A stretch of 64,000 bases of DNA from Actinopolyspora biskrensis (lineage in GTDB: Bacteria; Actinomycetota; Actinomycetes; Mycobacteriales; Pseudonocardiaceae), in NCBI RefSeq assembly GCF_013408175.1, contig NZ_JACBYW010000008.1, positions 62,001 through 126,000 on the forward strand, read 5' to 3'. Position numbers and translations under genes: made by a program. This document shows positions 50,175 to 57,901 of the stretch, in pieces (positions within the stretch are counted from its first letter, which is position 1; every line of letters begins with the position of its first letter). The notes beneath the pieces are model-generated. The model had not been told where the DNA came from, made no database searches, and saw only the letters and a list, made by a program, of their open reading frames with translations.

Positions 50175-51467
50175 CTACTGCTCACTGTGCAGGCTGGTCG
50201 TGTAGTAGGTGGTGGTTGTGGGGCTGGTCAGGACCGCGTCGAATGCCTGCGGTACGGGGATAGGCAAGCTGGAGCCCTGGGCCCGGATGCGGTCCAGTCC
50301 TTCAGAGGGGGCGTTGCGGAGGTTGGTGAGGCTGATGTCGGTGCCGTATCCGGCGTCGATGACGGCGGCCTCGACACTTCCGGGCTCGGGGGTACCGAGG
50401 CGTTCCTCGGTGACGGTAAAGCCGGCTTCGGCCTCCTCGGTCGGATGCATTTCGACGACGTGCTCGGCGGTGTGGGTCTGAGCCAGCGCCCGGTAGCTGT
50501 CGCCGAGCGTGCGGTGGAGGTAGTAGCCCATGGGCAGGACGGCGAGTTCGTCGTCGAAGTACACCGGGGTTTTCTGGATGTGGTTGTTGTGGGCGGCCAG
50601 CGCGATGCGAGTGCCGGGTTCGGCGCGGTCGAGGTGCCAGTGCAGCGATTCGGCCATGTAGTGGTCCCGGACCGCGGCATCCCCGTCCAGTCCCCGGCCG
50701 GCGAAGAGGTCGCGCATGGCGGTGAACATGTAGTCGGCGTGCAGGGCCGCCTCGAGGTGACGCAACGCGAGGTCGTAGCCGGCCTGGTCGCTGCGTGAAA
50801 CGTACAGCGGTTCCAGCGAACGAAACCGCAGCAGCAGCCGCGTCAACGAGGCGGTCAGCGCGTCCTGGTCGGCACCATCCAGCTGTGCCCATTTCGGGGC
50901 GGCCACAGCCACCGAGGTTCCGGTGAATCGGTCGGCGATGGCCAGCGCCCGCTCGACGAGGCCAACGAGGTCGGGATCCACCTCGCGTAGGTAGTCGGCC
51001 AGCGGTTCCAACGCCGGGCGCAGCTGGCCTCCGGCCGTGGGGGTGTCCACGCCGACGAAGCGCAACGGGTGTGCGCTGGTGCTGTTGTGTCGGCGCAGCC
51101 AGTGCACCAGCTGCGGATTCACCCCGGCGTTCGTGGTCCCACCCACCGTGGCCAGGTCGGCATCGTCACCGTGGCCCTGCAGCCAGTGGTCCAGGGCTGC
51201 GGCTTCGCTGAATCCGAACTCGAAGGCCACGACAGTGAATCCACAGCGTTCGGCCAGGAAGCGCAGCATCCGCTGCCGAGCATGGGTGAACTCGCCGACG
51301 AAGTGGGCACCCTCGCCCAGGGCCACCACCTGTGCGTCGCCGACGATGTCGCGCAACGGTTCGAGATCGTCCAGCGGCGCGTCCACATCGAAACCACGCA
51401 GGGTGCTGGTGTGCTCGCCGAACCAGTCAGACAGTGGGGTAGCGGAACGAGACATACGGTCAGTCAT
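50175..51467 (-). CDS. Erythromycin esterase-family hydrolase
   Basis: 430-residue member of the Ere family. Hallmarks are the early VVALGEGAHFVGEFTHARQRM (Glu and His of the active site), TVVAFEFGFSEAAALDHWL, LRFVGVDTPTAGG, and DHYMAESLHWHLDRAEPGTR. ALAAHNNHIQKTPV supplies the second catalytic His pair. EreA/EreB open the macrolactone ring of macrolides; many family members have other or unknown substrates, so resistance is not proven. ATG 51467 is the preferred start; a second ATG lies four codons inside. It lies at the right end of the accessory segment, near a Tn3 remnant. Confidence 0.88.
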   Translation of the reverse strand: MTDRMSRSATPLSDWFGEHTSTLRGFDVDAPLDDLEPLRDIVGDAQVVALGEGAHFVGEFTHARQRMLRFLAERCGFTVVAFEFGFSEAAALDHWLQGHGDDADLATVGGTTNAGVNPQLVHWLRRHNSTSAHPLRFVGVDTPTAGGQLRPALEPLADYLREVDPDLVGLVERALAIADRFTGTSVAVAAPKWAQLDGADQDALTASLTRLLLRFRSLEPLYVSRSDQAGYDLALRHLEAALHADYMFTAMRDLFAGRGLDGDAAVRDHYMAESLHWHLDRAEPGTRIALAAHNNHIQKTPVYFDDELAVLPMGYYLHRTLGDSYRALAQTHTAEHVVEMHPTEEAEAGFTVTEERLGTPEPGSVEAAVIDAGYGTDISLTNLRNAPSEGLDRIRAQGSSLPIPVPQAFDAVLTSPTTTTYYTTSLHSEQ

Positions 51468-51837
51468 CAGTAGCTCAACTCTCGGTGTAGAAGCGAAACA
51501 CAATCACCGAACGGGGAGGCGGACCCAAGCCGACTGGCCGTACAAAACGAGTGGCGGGGCAACGGCCCGACGCCACCGAACCGGAGGAGACATCACTCCG
51601 ACCGTCCGCGCTCCCGCGAGGAGCGCGTCAGAGGAAAAGACTTCCCGTAGGCATGGCATGCACCCTAGCAGCCCGCTGATCATCTCGCACTGCTCACCAC
51701 CAGTACGTCCTCCACTCGTGATCGGTTACCTCGCCAGAGCACACGTGCTGAAACCGTCAGTTTCGGGCAGAGTCCCCAGTGGGCTCGTGATCACGAACAT
51801 GCCAGGCCTCTCACGTGGCATGGGGTCAAACGGACAC
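51468..51837. other. Intergenic region upstream of esterase gene
   Basis: 370 nt holding the promoter of the esterase-like gene. No gene was recognised, and no -35/-10 pair was chosen with confidence. Confidence 0.35.
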
Positions 51838-52284
51838 ATGACCACCAATGCCGGATATGACGAGATCGCCATCCGAGTGGCCGATCTGGACCGCCAACAA
51901 CTGCCCGGGCAGACCGCTGTGCCGGTGCCCGGATACGGCACCGACCAGAACGCGCCGGGCGTCGAACCTCACGCCGAGACGGCGATCGCAAGCACAGACC
52001 ATTCGGCAGAGCAACAGCCTGCTCGCCCCTCACGACACCGCACCAAGTCCCGCCGGAAACGCCGCTACACCGACATCGACAGCTACCAGCTCGAGGGGCT
52101 GCGCAGCACGACCGGAGATCTGCTCGGCTGCACCGTGGTCATCGCGGAGGACGCACTCGCATCACCCGCAGCAACCACCCCCGCAGGCGGCGGGCCTTCC
52201 CAGGCAGCTCAACCACCCCGGTCGAGCACATCGGAACAGGCCGGGCCGCACCAATCCGCGAAAAAGCCGTCATCGACCTACTAG
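51838..52284 (+). CDS. Small hypothetical protein
   Basis: 148-residue open frame from ATG 51838 with no recognised family. The N-terminus is acidic (YDEIAIRVADLDRQQLPGQT), the centre basic (HRTKSRRKRRYTDIDSYQLE), and the C-terminus Ala/Pro/Ser-rich and probably disordered. No strong ribosome binding site is seen. Its end overlaps the 3' end of the Tn3 fragment by 4 nt on the other strand, so it may be a truncated gene at an insertion boundary. Confidence 0.4.
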   Translation: MTTNAGYDEIAIRVADLDRQQLPGQTAVPVPGYGTDQNAPGVEPHAETAIASTDHSAEQQPARPSRHRTKSRRKRRYTDIDSYQLEGLRSTTGDLLGCTVVIAEDALASPAATTPAGGGPSQAAQPPRSSTSEQAGPHQSAKKPSSTY

Positions 52285-52505
52285 CCCACCTCGGCATCCT
52301 GGGCAGCTAATCCGGTGCACGTGCGACGAGAGCGCGGGACCTCTTCGGCATGCCGCGGGAACCGCGCCCCGGTCTCGAAGAGCTTCAACAGCAGCGCGAA
52401 TCCCAGCCGCGCAGCCCCGGACTTGTTGCCCACCAAGCGCCAGTCATGACCAACCAGCGTCCACGAGACCCCCACCAGCTCATCCGGCCTGCCCTCCCGC
52501 TGCAC
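52281..52505 (-). pseudogene. Tn3-family transposase N-terminal fragment (DUF4158)
   Basis: ATG 52505 begins MQREGRPDELVGVSWTLVGH and continues NKSGAARLGFALLLKLFETG and ARFPRHAEEVP, the DUF4158 start of Tn3 transposases. It closely parallels the remnant at 35279. After about 52 residues the sequence diverges (RTCTGLAAQDAEVG) and stops. It marks the right edge of the accessory segment. Confidence 0.85.
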
Positions 52506-52690
52506 ACGCGCACGCTATCGAGCCTCCAGGCCAGCACCCACCGGGATCGCTCCACTCCGCCCCTCGCAACAGCTTCGGGAGCACAAGGTCTGCTCGGGAG
52601 TGAGCGCCCACGACGGGGCACGGAGTTCGCGTGCGCCCGTATCGGCCGATCGGCAGCTTCCTCGGCGAGGTTCCTTCCCGGCTGGAAGGA

Positions 52691-53647
52691 TCACCCACCG
52701 GCTGCTCGGGCTATGCGCTCGGCCAGCTTCCGCGAGCAGGTGATCAGTTCCGGGGGAGACTCGATGCTGTAGGGCACGCCGACCGTGGCGAGGGCGGCGG
52801 ACAGCCACTCCCAGGAGTCGGTGCTGGTGGTGTAGCGGCAGCTGGTGTCGTCGATGGCTTCGAGGGAGCCGGATCGGGCGATCAGCCGCTCGGAGACCAC
52901 CGAGACCGGGGCCGCGAAACGCACCACGCCGCGCCGCCCGGTTCGGGGGAACCGGGCGCTGTCCTGGACGAAGCTCACCGGATCCTCGGAGGGCAGCTCG
53001 CGGGGCGCGAAAGTGGTGCCCGGAACGGTGAGAGCACCGATTCGGTCGATGCGGTAGGTGCGCCAGTCGGCACGGTCGCGATCCCACCCCAGCAGGTACC
53101 AACGGTGCCCCATCAGTACCTGCCGGTAGGGCTCGACGCGGCGTTCGGTGCGTTCTCCGCCGCGGCTGGTGTAGTCGAAGCGCACGTCCTGATACGTGTG
53201 CGCTGCGGTGGCCAGCAGCTGCACAGTGCGCAGATCCAGCGTTCGGGAGGCGCGGGAGTTGACCTCGGTGGCGGCGGTCAGCGCCTGGATGCGGGCCCGC
53301 AGCCGCTGGGGAACAACTCGTTCGAGTTTGCCCAGAGCACCTTCGGCGGCCGCGCCGGCACCGCCCGTCTCGGTGAGGGCTGCGATACGCAGGCCGACGA
53401 CGGTGGCGACCGCCTCCTCGTCGGTGAACAGCAGCGGAGGCATGGCGCGTCCGGCGACGAGCTGGTAGCTGCCCCCCGGTCCGCGCGTCGAGGAGACAGG
53501 GTAGCCGAGCTCACGCAGGCGATCGAGGTCCCGCCGCAGGGTGCGCGGTGACGCGCCCAGCCTCGCGGCCAGCTCGGTCGCCGGCCAACTGCGTCCGCTC
53601 TGCAGCAGCGACAGCAGCTCCAGCATCCGGGTGCTCGGATCGGTCAT
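52691..53647 (-). CDS. HTH/WYL-domain transcriptional regulator
   Basis: 318-residue regulator. An N-terminal DeoR-like HTH (TRMLELLSLLQSGRSWPATEL, SPRTLRRDLDRLRELGYPVS, GPGGSYQLVAG) is followed by the WYL domain (about 135-230). The WYL domain includes FDYTSRGGERTERRVEPYRQ, MGHRWYLLGWDRDRADWRTYR with the Trp-Tyr-Leu signature, and a C-terminal WCX domain. Such proteins sense ligands or nucleic acids through WYL. It is divergent from the NmrA-like gene 64 nt away and probably regulates it through the palindrome between them. Confidence 0.9.
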   Translation of the reverse strand: MTDPSTRMLELLSLLQSGRSWPATELAARLGASPRTLRRDLDRLRELGYPVSSTRGPGGSYQLVAGRAMPPLLFTDEEAVATVVGLRIAALTETGGAGAAAEGALGKLERVVPQRLRARIQALTAATEVNSRASRTLDLRTVQLLATAAHTYQDVRFDYTSRGGERTERRVEPYRQVLMGHRWYLLGWDRDRADWRTYRIDRIGALTVPGTTFAPRELPSEDPVSFVQDSARFPRTGRRGVVRFAAPVSVVSERLIARSGSLEAIDDTSCRYTTSTDSWEWLSAALATVGVPYSIESPPELITCSRKLAERIARAAGG

Positions 53648-53667
53648 CACGCTCAATGTAATCGAGA

Positions 53668-53692
53668 GTTGTGGCCAGTATCCGACCACAAC
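53668..53692. promoter_or_regulatory. Operator-like palindrome between WYL regulator and NmrA-like genes
   Basis: GTTGTGG (53668-53674) and CCACAAC (53686-53692) are perfect 7-bp arms separated by 11 nt, filling most of the 64-bp divergent gap. Arm centres are about 18 bp apart, less than two helical turns. The adjacent WYL regulator is the natural candidate ligand. Confidence 0.65.
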
Positions 53693-53711
53693 CAGCCGTA
53701 GCGTTGCGGGT

Positions 53712-54626
53712 ATGACACCAGGACACACGCGCAGGAAGATCGTCGTCACCACCCCCACCGGACACGTGGGCTCGCGGGTCGTGCGACTGCTTCTGCAAGC
53801 GGGCACACGTCCGACGCTGCTGTTGCGCGACCCCACCAAGCTCGATGCCGCGATACGGGCGCGGGCCGAGGTCGTTCAAGTCGACCAGGGCGACGCCGAG
53901 GCGGTGGTCCGCGCGACGCGCGGCGCGGACTGTCTGTTCTGGGTCGATCCGCCGCACACGGTGGACGGCGACCCGGTGGCCGGATACGCCCGCATGGGCG
54001 CCAACGCGGCACGCGCGGTCGAGGAGAACGGCATCGCACGCACCGTGTTCCTCAGCAGCGTGGGAGCGGAGAAGCGCCACGGGGCCGGCGAGATCGATGG
54101 ACTCGCCCGAACGGAGGAAGCGCTGGATGCCACCGGAGCCGGGGTGCTGCACCTGCGCTGCGGCTATTTCTTCACCAACCTGCTCATGGACCTCACCGCG
54201 CTGCGCGAGGGGGTGCTGCCCACACCGTGGCCACTCGACCATCCGATGGCCTGGGTCGACCCGCGCGACATCGGCGAGATCGTGGCCGCGCGACTGCTGT
54301 CGGACTGGTCGGACAGCCACGTGCAGGCCGTGCACGGCCCCGAGGACCTGACCTTCTCGCAGGTGGCCGACATCCTGGGCCGAGCAGTGGGACGCGAAGT
54401 GCGCGCCGAGCGGATCTCCGAGGACGATTTCCGCACCGCGCTGCGCTCCGCCGGTTTGAGCGGCGGACAGATCGAAGGCATCGTCGGCATGTCCACCGGG
54501 TTGAGCGGGAACTTCGTCGCCGAGGACGAACGCGGCATCCTCACGACAACACCGACCACGCTAGATGCCTGGGCACACACCCATCTTCGCCCCGCGCTCC
54601 GCGACACCCCACCGGGTGAGCTCTGA
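53712..54626 (+). CDS. NmrA-like NAD(P)-binding oxidoreductase
   Basis: 304-residue atypical SDR. The Rossmann motif is IVVTTPTGHVGSRVVRLLLQ, followed by LLLRDPTKLDAAIRAR and VQVDQGDAEAVVRATRGADC. VFLSSVGAEKRHG and LRCGYFFTNLLMDL follow. The domain ends with PMAWVDPRDIGEIVAARLLSD and GPEDLTFSQVADILGRAVG, characteristic of NmrA/QOR2-type quinone reductases or redox sensors. The substrate is unknown. It is divergently arranged with the WYL regulator. Confidence 0.88.
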   Translation: MTPGHTRRKIVVTTPTGHVGSRVVRLLLQAGTRPTLLLRDPTKLDAAIRARAEVVQVDQGDAEAVVRATRGADCLFWVDPPHTVDGDPVAGYARMGANAARAVEENGIARTVFLSSVGAEKRHGAGEIDGLARTEEALDATGAGVLHLRCGYFFTNLLMDLTALREGVLPTPWPLDHPMAWVDPRDIGEIVAARLLSDWSDSHVQAVHGPEDLTFSQVADILGRAVGREVRAERISEDDFRTALRSAGLSGGQIEGIVGMSTGLSGNFVAEDERGILTTTPTTLDAWAHTHLRPALRDTPPGEL

Positions 54627-54727
54627 GGCCGCGCGGCGCCCCGGTAGCAGAAGCCGAAAAACAACGGTCAGCTCGACCGTGCTCGACACATCTCCCTCGC
54701 TCCGCCCGAGGGGGAGTCCGGGATGTC

Positions 54728-55921
54728 TCAGTGGGGTTCCCGAGTGGACATGCCACCCCTTCGGGCGGGTTGTGACTGTTCGTGAGGAGAGGTGGATGGT
54801 GCGGCCCATTCCGGGTGGGGGCCGTGGTGGAGGGCGGCGTAGATGCGGTCGCGGAGGATGTTGGCTTGGTGGTCGGTCAGAGTGCTGTCGAGGGGGCGCA
54901 GGACTGCTCGGACGAGAAGGTTGGCCTGTCCGGAGCGGGTGCCGAGGCGTTGTTGGGCCGCGACGGGCAGCTGCTCGTGGTCGGTGACTGCGCGGATCGT
55001 GAGGCTTTCCAGCATGTCGGCCTCGGAACCGAGAGCGCTGCGGGCGCGGTCTCCGAGCAGTTCGGCGTCGGTGGTGGCATCGGCCACGATCGATAGGTCG
55101 CGACGCACGGGCGGCATCATCGAGATCGGCCGCCACGGGGCGAGGTCGAGCATCTGCTCGGCGATGCGCGGCTCGCTGGCGCGCAGGAGGCGAATGTCGG
55201 GGATCCGTTTGCGCAGCATCAGCGCCCGGTCCAGCCCCATGCCCAGAGCGAGGCCACTCCAGCGTCCCGGGTCAAGTCCGGCCCCGGCCAGGACGTGCGA
55301 CGCGGCTAGGCCGCACTCGGCGAGCTCGACCCACTCGCCATCGGCCTCGACGTCAACTTGGAGGCCGGAGGCGGTGTAGGGATGGACAGCGGGCTGGGTG
55401 CGCCAGTGCGCTGCGGGCAGGGCTGCTGCGACGACCGTGGCGATCATGTCGTCGAGGTCGGCCGGAGTCGGGGGCTGGTCCCGGGTGAGGCGCCACAGGT
55501 CGACTTGATGCGGGGTGCCGATGTGCAGCCGGTCGATGACATCCCGGCGGTAGCTCACCCCCGGCAGCACCAGCAGCAGGTCGGTCGGCGGGTGCTGTTC
55601 GGTCGCCAACGCGCGTAGCGCAGGCGGGATGCCGGCCGACGTGTGGCTGCGCAGCATCGTGGTGTCACTCGTGTAGCGGGTGTAGCGACGGTCTCGAGTG
55701 ACCGCCTCGGGATCGTAACCGAGGCGGTCGTAGTTGTCTTCGATGCTGACCAGAGGCCGGGGCCGCACCGTGCGAGCTCGGCTGTCCCACCGGGTGGTGA
55801 GTTGCTCGACGATGGTGGCCAACAGGGTCTGCATGGCATGATCGCCGCAGGCCGGGTCGGTCAGATCACGAACCTGCAGGCACGCGGCGATCTCGCTGGG
55901 ATCAAGCTGGGGAGTGGTCAT
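54728..55921 (-). CDS. Stand-alone PheS-related ligase (SrmL-like)
   Basis: 397-residue class II aminoacyl-tRNA-synthetase paralogue. The catalytic domain has SIEDNYDRLGYDPEAVTRDR, motif-2-like TTMLRSHTSAGIPPALRAL and GVSYRRDVIDRLHIGTPHQV. Motif 3 is SGLALGMGLDRALMLRKRIP. A C-terminal FDX-ACB-like anticodon domain (SMMPPVRRDLSIVADATTD, EQLPVAAQQRLGTRSGQANL) normally belongs to PheT or mitochondrial PheRS. No tRNA-binding N-terminal coiled coil and no PheT partner gene are present. The family is known as PheS-related mystery ligases, one member being SrmL of the spiramycin cluster; its substrate is unknown. ATG 55921 has GAGGAA upstream. A leader peptide and hairpin precede it. Confidence 0.85.
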   Translation of the reverse strand: MTTPQLDPSEIAACLQVRDLTDPACGDHAMQTLLATIVEQLTTRWDSRARTVRPRPLVSIEDNYDRLGYDPEAVTRDRRYTRYTSDTTMLRSHTSAGIPPALRALATEQHPPTDLLLVLPGVSYRRDVIDRLHIGTPHQVDLWRLTRDQPPTPADLDDMIATVVAAALPAAHWRTQPAVHPYTASGLQVDVEADGEWVELAECGLAASHVLAGAGLDPGRWSGLALGMGLDRALMLRKRIPDIRLLRASEPRIAEQMLDLAPWRPISMMPPVRRDLSIVADATTDAELLGDRARSALGSEADMLESLTIRAVTDHEQLPVAAQQRLGTRSGQANLLVRAVLRPLDSTLTDHQANILRDRIYAALHHGPHPEWAAPSTSPHEQSQPARRGGMSTREPH

Positions 55922-55962
55922 CACACGGTTCCTCGTCGGTGGCAGCAACAGCAACGGAGGAA

Positions 55963-56040
55963 AGCCCCCGGCCACCGGCCGCGTGTGGACCTCTAGACGA
56001 GCACGATCACGCCCACGCGGCCGCTACACGGCCGGGGGCT
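55963..56040 (-). promoter_or_regulatory. Nested GC-rich hairpin (attenuator-like) before the PheS-like gene
   Basis: In the transcript, outer arms AGCCCCCGGCC (56040-56030) and GGCCGGGGGCT (55973-55963) enclose inner arms CGGCCGCGTG (56023-56014) and CACGCGGCCG (55985-55976). Both are perfect, 11 and 10 bp, and TT follows. The 5' arms lie inside the leader ORF, whose stop codon is in the loop, so ribosomes on the leader would block the hairpin. This is the geometry of translation-dependent attenuation. Confidence 0.65.
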
Positions 56041-56064
56041 GGGAAATCGCAGCTCGGAAATCAT
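55993..56064 (-). CDS. Probable 23-residue leader peptide upstream of PheS-like gene
   Basis: ATG 56064 to TAG 55993 encodes 23 residues, MISELRFPSPRPC followed by a tail ending VGVIVLV: four Val, one Ile and one Leu in the last seven codons. It has no Shine-Dalgarno, but a -10 box ends 9 nt upstream of the ATG, so translation is probably leaderless or nearly so. Its 3' half overlaps the 5' arms of the nested hairpin. Clustered branched-chain codons are typical of ilv/leu-type attenuation leaders; here a link to an aminoacyl-ligase-like gene would be new. Confidence 0.5.
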   Translation of the reverse strand: MISELRFPSPRPCSGRVGVIVLV

Positions 56065-56073
56065 CACGAACCG

Positions 56074-56103
56074 AGGTTAACGCACGGCGTGAGCTCCGGC
56101 CAA
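56074..56103 (-). promoter_or_regulatory. Promoter of leader peptide and PheS-like gene
   Basis: On the minus strand, -35 TTGGCC (56098-56103) and -10 TAACCT (56074-56079) with an 18-bp spacer. Transcription would begin within a few bases of the leader ATG at 56064. Confidence 0.5.
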
Positions 56104-56471
56104 GCCACGATGCTCATGCGAAAGTTCCCGGTGATCACGCGACGGCGATCGCCGCGCCTGAGCTCGGTGCGGTGATCGCGACCTTCGTCGGAACTCGGTG
56201 GCCCCCGTCCGTTCCCTCCGGCCGCGGACACGGACGGGGGCCACCACGGCCTGGGGCGCGGGCACGGTCAGCATCAGCGCGCTCGTCGCACCGACAGCGT
56301 GAGCGAGGGGACGGAACCCGCCAAGTGCGTGTGAAGGACGGGCACGGCCGGAGAACATGCGGAAACTCCTCGTCACGTACGACTGGGGAAGCACTTCGCC
56401 CGCGAGCTGTCGACGTGGCCGTACACGAGGGCCCGATGCTCCGTGACGGGGCGCTTTCGAACACGAGGACC
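56104..56471. other. Gene-free region upstream of PheS-like gene
   Basis: 368 nt between the promoter and the terminator of the MetE-like gene. Open frames exist on both strands but without starts or family resemblance. Nothing further was seen. Confidence 0.4.
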
Positions 56472-56509
56472 GTTCCCGGGTGGTTACGAACACCGAACCA
56501 CCCGGGAAC
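56472..56509 (-). terminator. Perfect 14-bp hairpin after MetE-like gene
   Basis: GTTCCCGGGTGGTT (56472-56485) and AACCACCCGGGAAC (56496-56509) form a perfect 14-bp stem with a 10-nt loop, 23 nt beyond the stop of the MetE-like gene. A strong terminator that insulates the downstream leader region. Confidence 0.75.
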
Positions 56510-56532
56510 AGCTCGACGAAGGACAGGAACCG

Positions 56533-57609
56533 TCAGGGAAGAACGGCGGAGTCACCACGGCACGCGCTGACCGTCTCGCGGTGCTGGCGCATCGTCTCCT
56601 CACCGTCCTCGCCCGGCTGCCGACCGAACCCGCAGTACATCGAGAGCCCGAACTCGTCGAGGTACTTCGACGCGGTCCTCATGCGACGTTGCAGCCCCGG
56701 AACACCGTCGATGGGCAACACCAGCCCCAGGAAGACCCGCGTGTCGCCGACATCGAGGTCGGACAGCGGACGGAAGAAACGCTCGTCCTCACTGCGCAGC
56801 GAGCGCGGCCCCGCCAAGTGCAGCCAGTCGACCCGCCGTCCGGACTCGGCGACGGCGTAGTTGGCCATGCGCACCACCGTGCTCATGTCCTGCGGCTCGT
56901 ACATGGGCCACTCCGGGAACGTGCCGTAGCACAGGTGGTACCCGACGAGCACGTCCTCCGGGATGAGCCGCGTCAGCCGGGAAACAGGGCCCGCGAATCG
57001 TTCCCACGCGTCACCGGAAGTCCAGGACAGCACCCCCTCGACGTCCTTCGTCTCGTAGGCGCTGTCCCACTGGATGGCCAGATCGGCCGGCGGTATGGCC
57101 TCGGTCAACCGTTCGAGCTCACGGGCGACGAGGTCCTCGAACCCGCGTGCCGCCCTGGGATAGTCCCGCCCGAAGTCCGCCTTGAACGCGTTCATGGCGC
57201 TCGACGGAAACGGCAGCCCGACCTGGAACCGCAGATGGGCCGGGATCGTGCCCTGCTCGCGCAACTCGCGAAACACCTCGTAGGAGGCGATCGCGTCGTC
57301 GATGCGCGGCCAGGTGCCCCAGTGCAACCGTTCGACACCTTCCCGCACGGAGAACACGGGCGTGTCGTGCACATGACGCGGAACCCCGGTCGGAGAGGCC
57401 GTTTCCTCCACGACGACCACGTCGGGATTGGGGCGTACCAACCGCTCCCGCTCGTAACCCACCCAAGGGGCACGTGGCCCGGTCTCCCCGTCCGGCAGTG
57501 CGGCAACCAGGTCACCGAACCAGTGCGCGCCCGACCGGAACGCTTGTTCGGTCGAACCGGTCGGCAGGCTCCCGACCAACAGCAGATCACTCGCCACTCG
57601 TGGGCTCAT
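56533..57609 (-). CDS. UROD/MetE-superfamily zinc protein (methionine synthase C-terminal-like)
   Basis: 358-residue single-domain TIM-barrel protein related to the catalytic half of cobalamin-independent methionine synthase. The zinc ligands are visible as His and Cys of VGYHLCYGTFPEW (near 245) and Cys of MYCGFGRQPGEDGEETM near the C-terminus. LLLVGSLPTGSTEQAFRSGA at the N-terminus and RLHWGTWPRIDDAIASYEVF resemble the family. The MetE folate domain is missing, so it may transfer methyl or alkyl groups between other thiols and cofactors. ATG 57609 has AGAGGA upstream. No partner gene is adjacent. Confidence 0.75.
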   Translation of the reverse strand: MSPRVASDLLLVGSLPTGSTEQAFRSGAHWFGDLVAALPDGETGPRAPWVGYERERLVRPNPDVVVVEETASPTGVPRHVHDTPVFSVREGVERLHWGTWPRIDDAIASYEVFRELREQGTIPAHLRFQVGLPFPSSAMNAFKADFGRDYPRAARGFEDLVARELERLTEAIPPADLAIQWDSAYETKDVEGVLSWTSGDAWERFAGPVSRLTRLIPEDVLVGYHLCYGTFPEWPMYEPQDMSTVVRMANYAVAESGRRVDWLHLAGPRSLRSEDERFFRPLSDLDVGDTRVFLGLVLPIDGVPGLQRRMRTASKYLDEFGLSMYCGFGRQPGEDGEETMRQHRETVSACRGDSAVLP

Positions 57610-57757
57610 CGCCGCATCCTCTTTCCTCGGCTCGTCGCGGTGACGGGGCTGCCGGTGGAGGGCCGACGGACGCGATCCCGCCCTCGTCGCCCGGCCACAG
57701 CCGCCCGATACGGGCACCGAGCGTGCGGGCGTTGTAGTCCACAGCACTACAGCGTTC

Positions 57758-57901
57758 TCATTCAGCGAGAGAAAAATCGGGTTCCGGATCGTAGGAGACG
57801 GAAGCGACGGGGTGATGAACCGTCGTGGTGCGAACGAGCACGGGCAGATATCCGTGCAGGCACCAGGCGGGTGCGCCAGTGGCTGTCGTGTCGTCGGTCA
57901 T
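57758..57901 (-). CDS. 47-residue protein translationally coupled to 2'-5' RNA ligase
   Basis: Short ORF beginning MTDDTTATGAPAWCLHGYLP and ending SYDPEPDFSLAE. Its ATG overlaps the stop of the RNA-ligase gene (ATGA), which supports real translation. It has one Cys, four Thr/Val-rich strands and no signal peptide. No family was recognised. It could be a small partner protein or, less likely, a RiPP precursor; no modifying enzyme is adjacent. Confidence 0.5.
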   Translation of the reverse strand: MTDDTTATGAPAWCLHGYLPVLVRTTTVHHPVASVSYDPEPDFSLAE

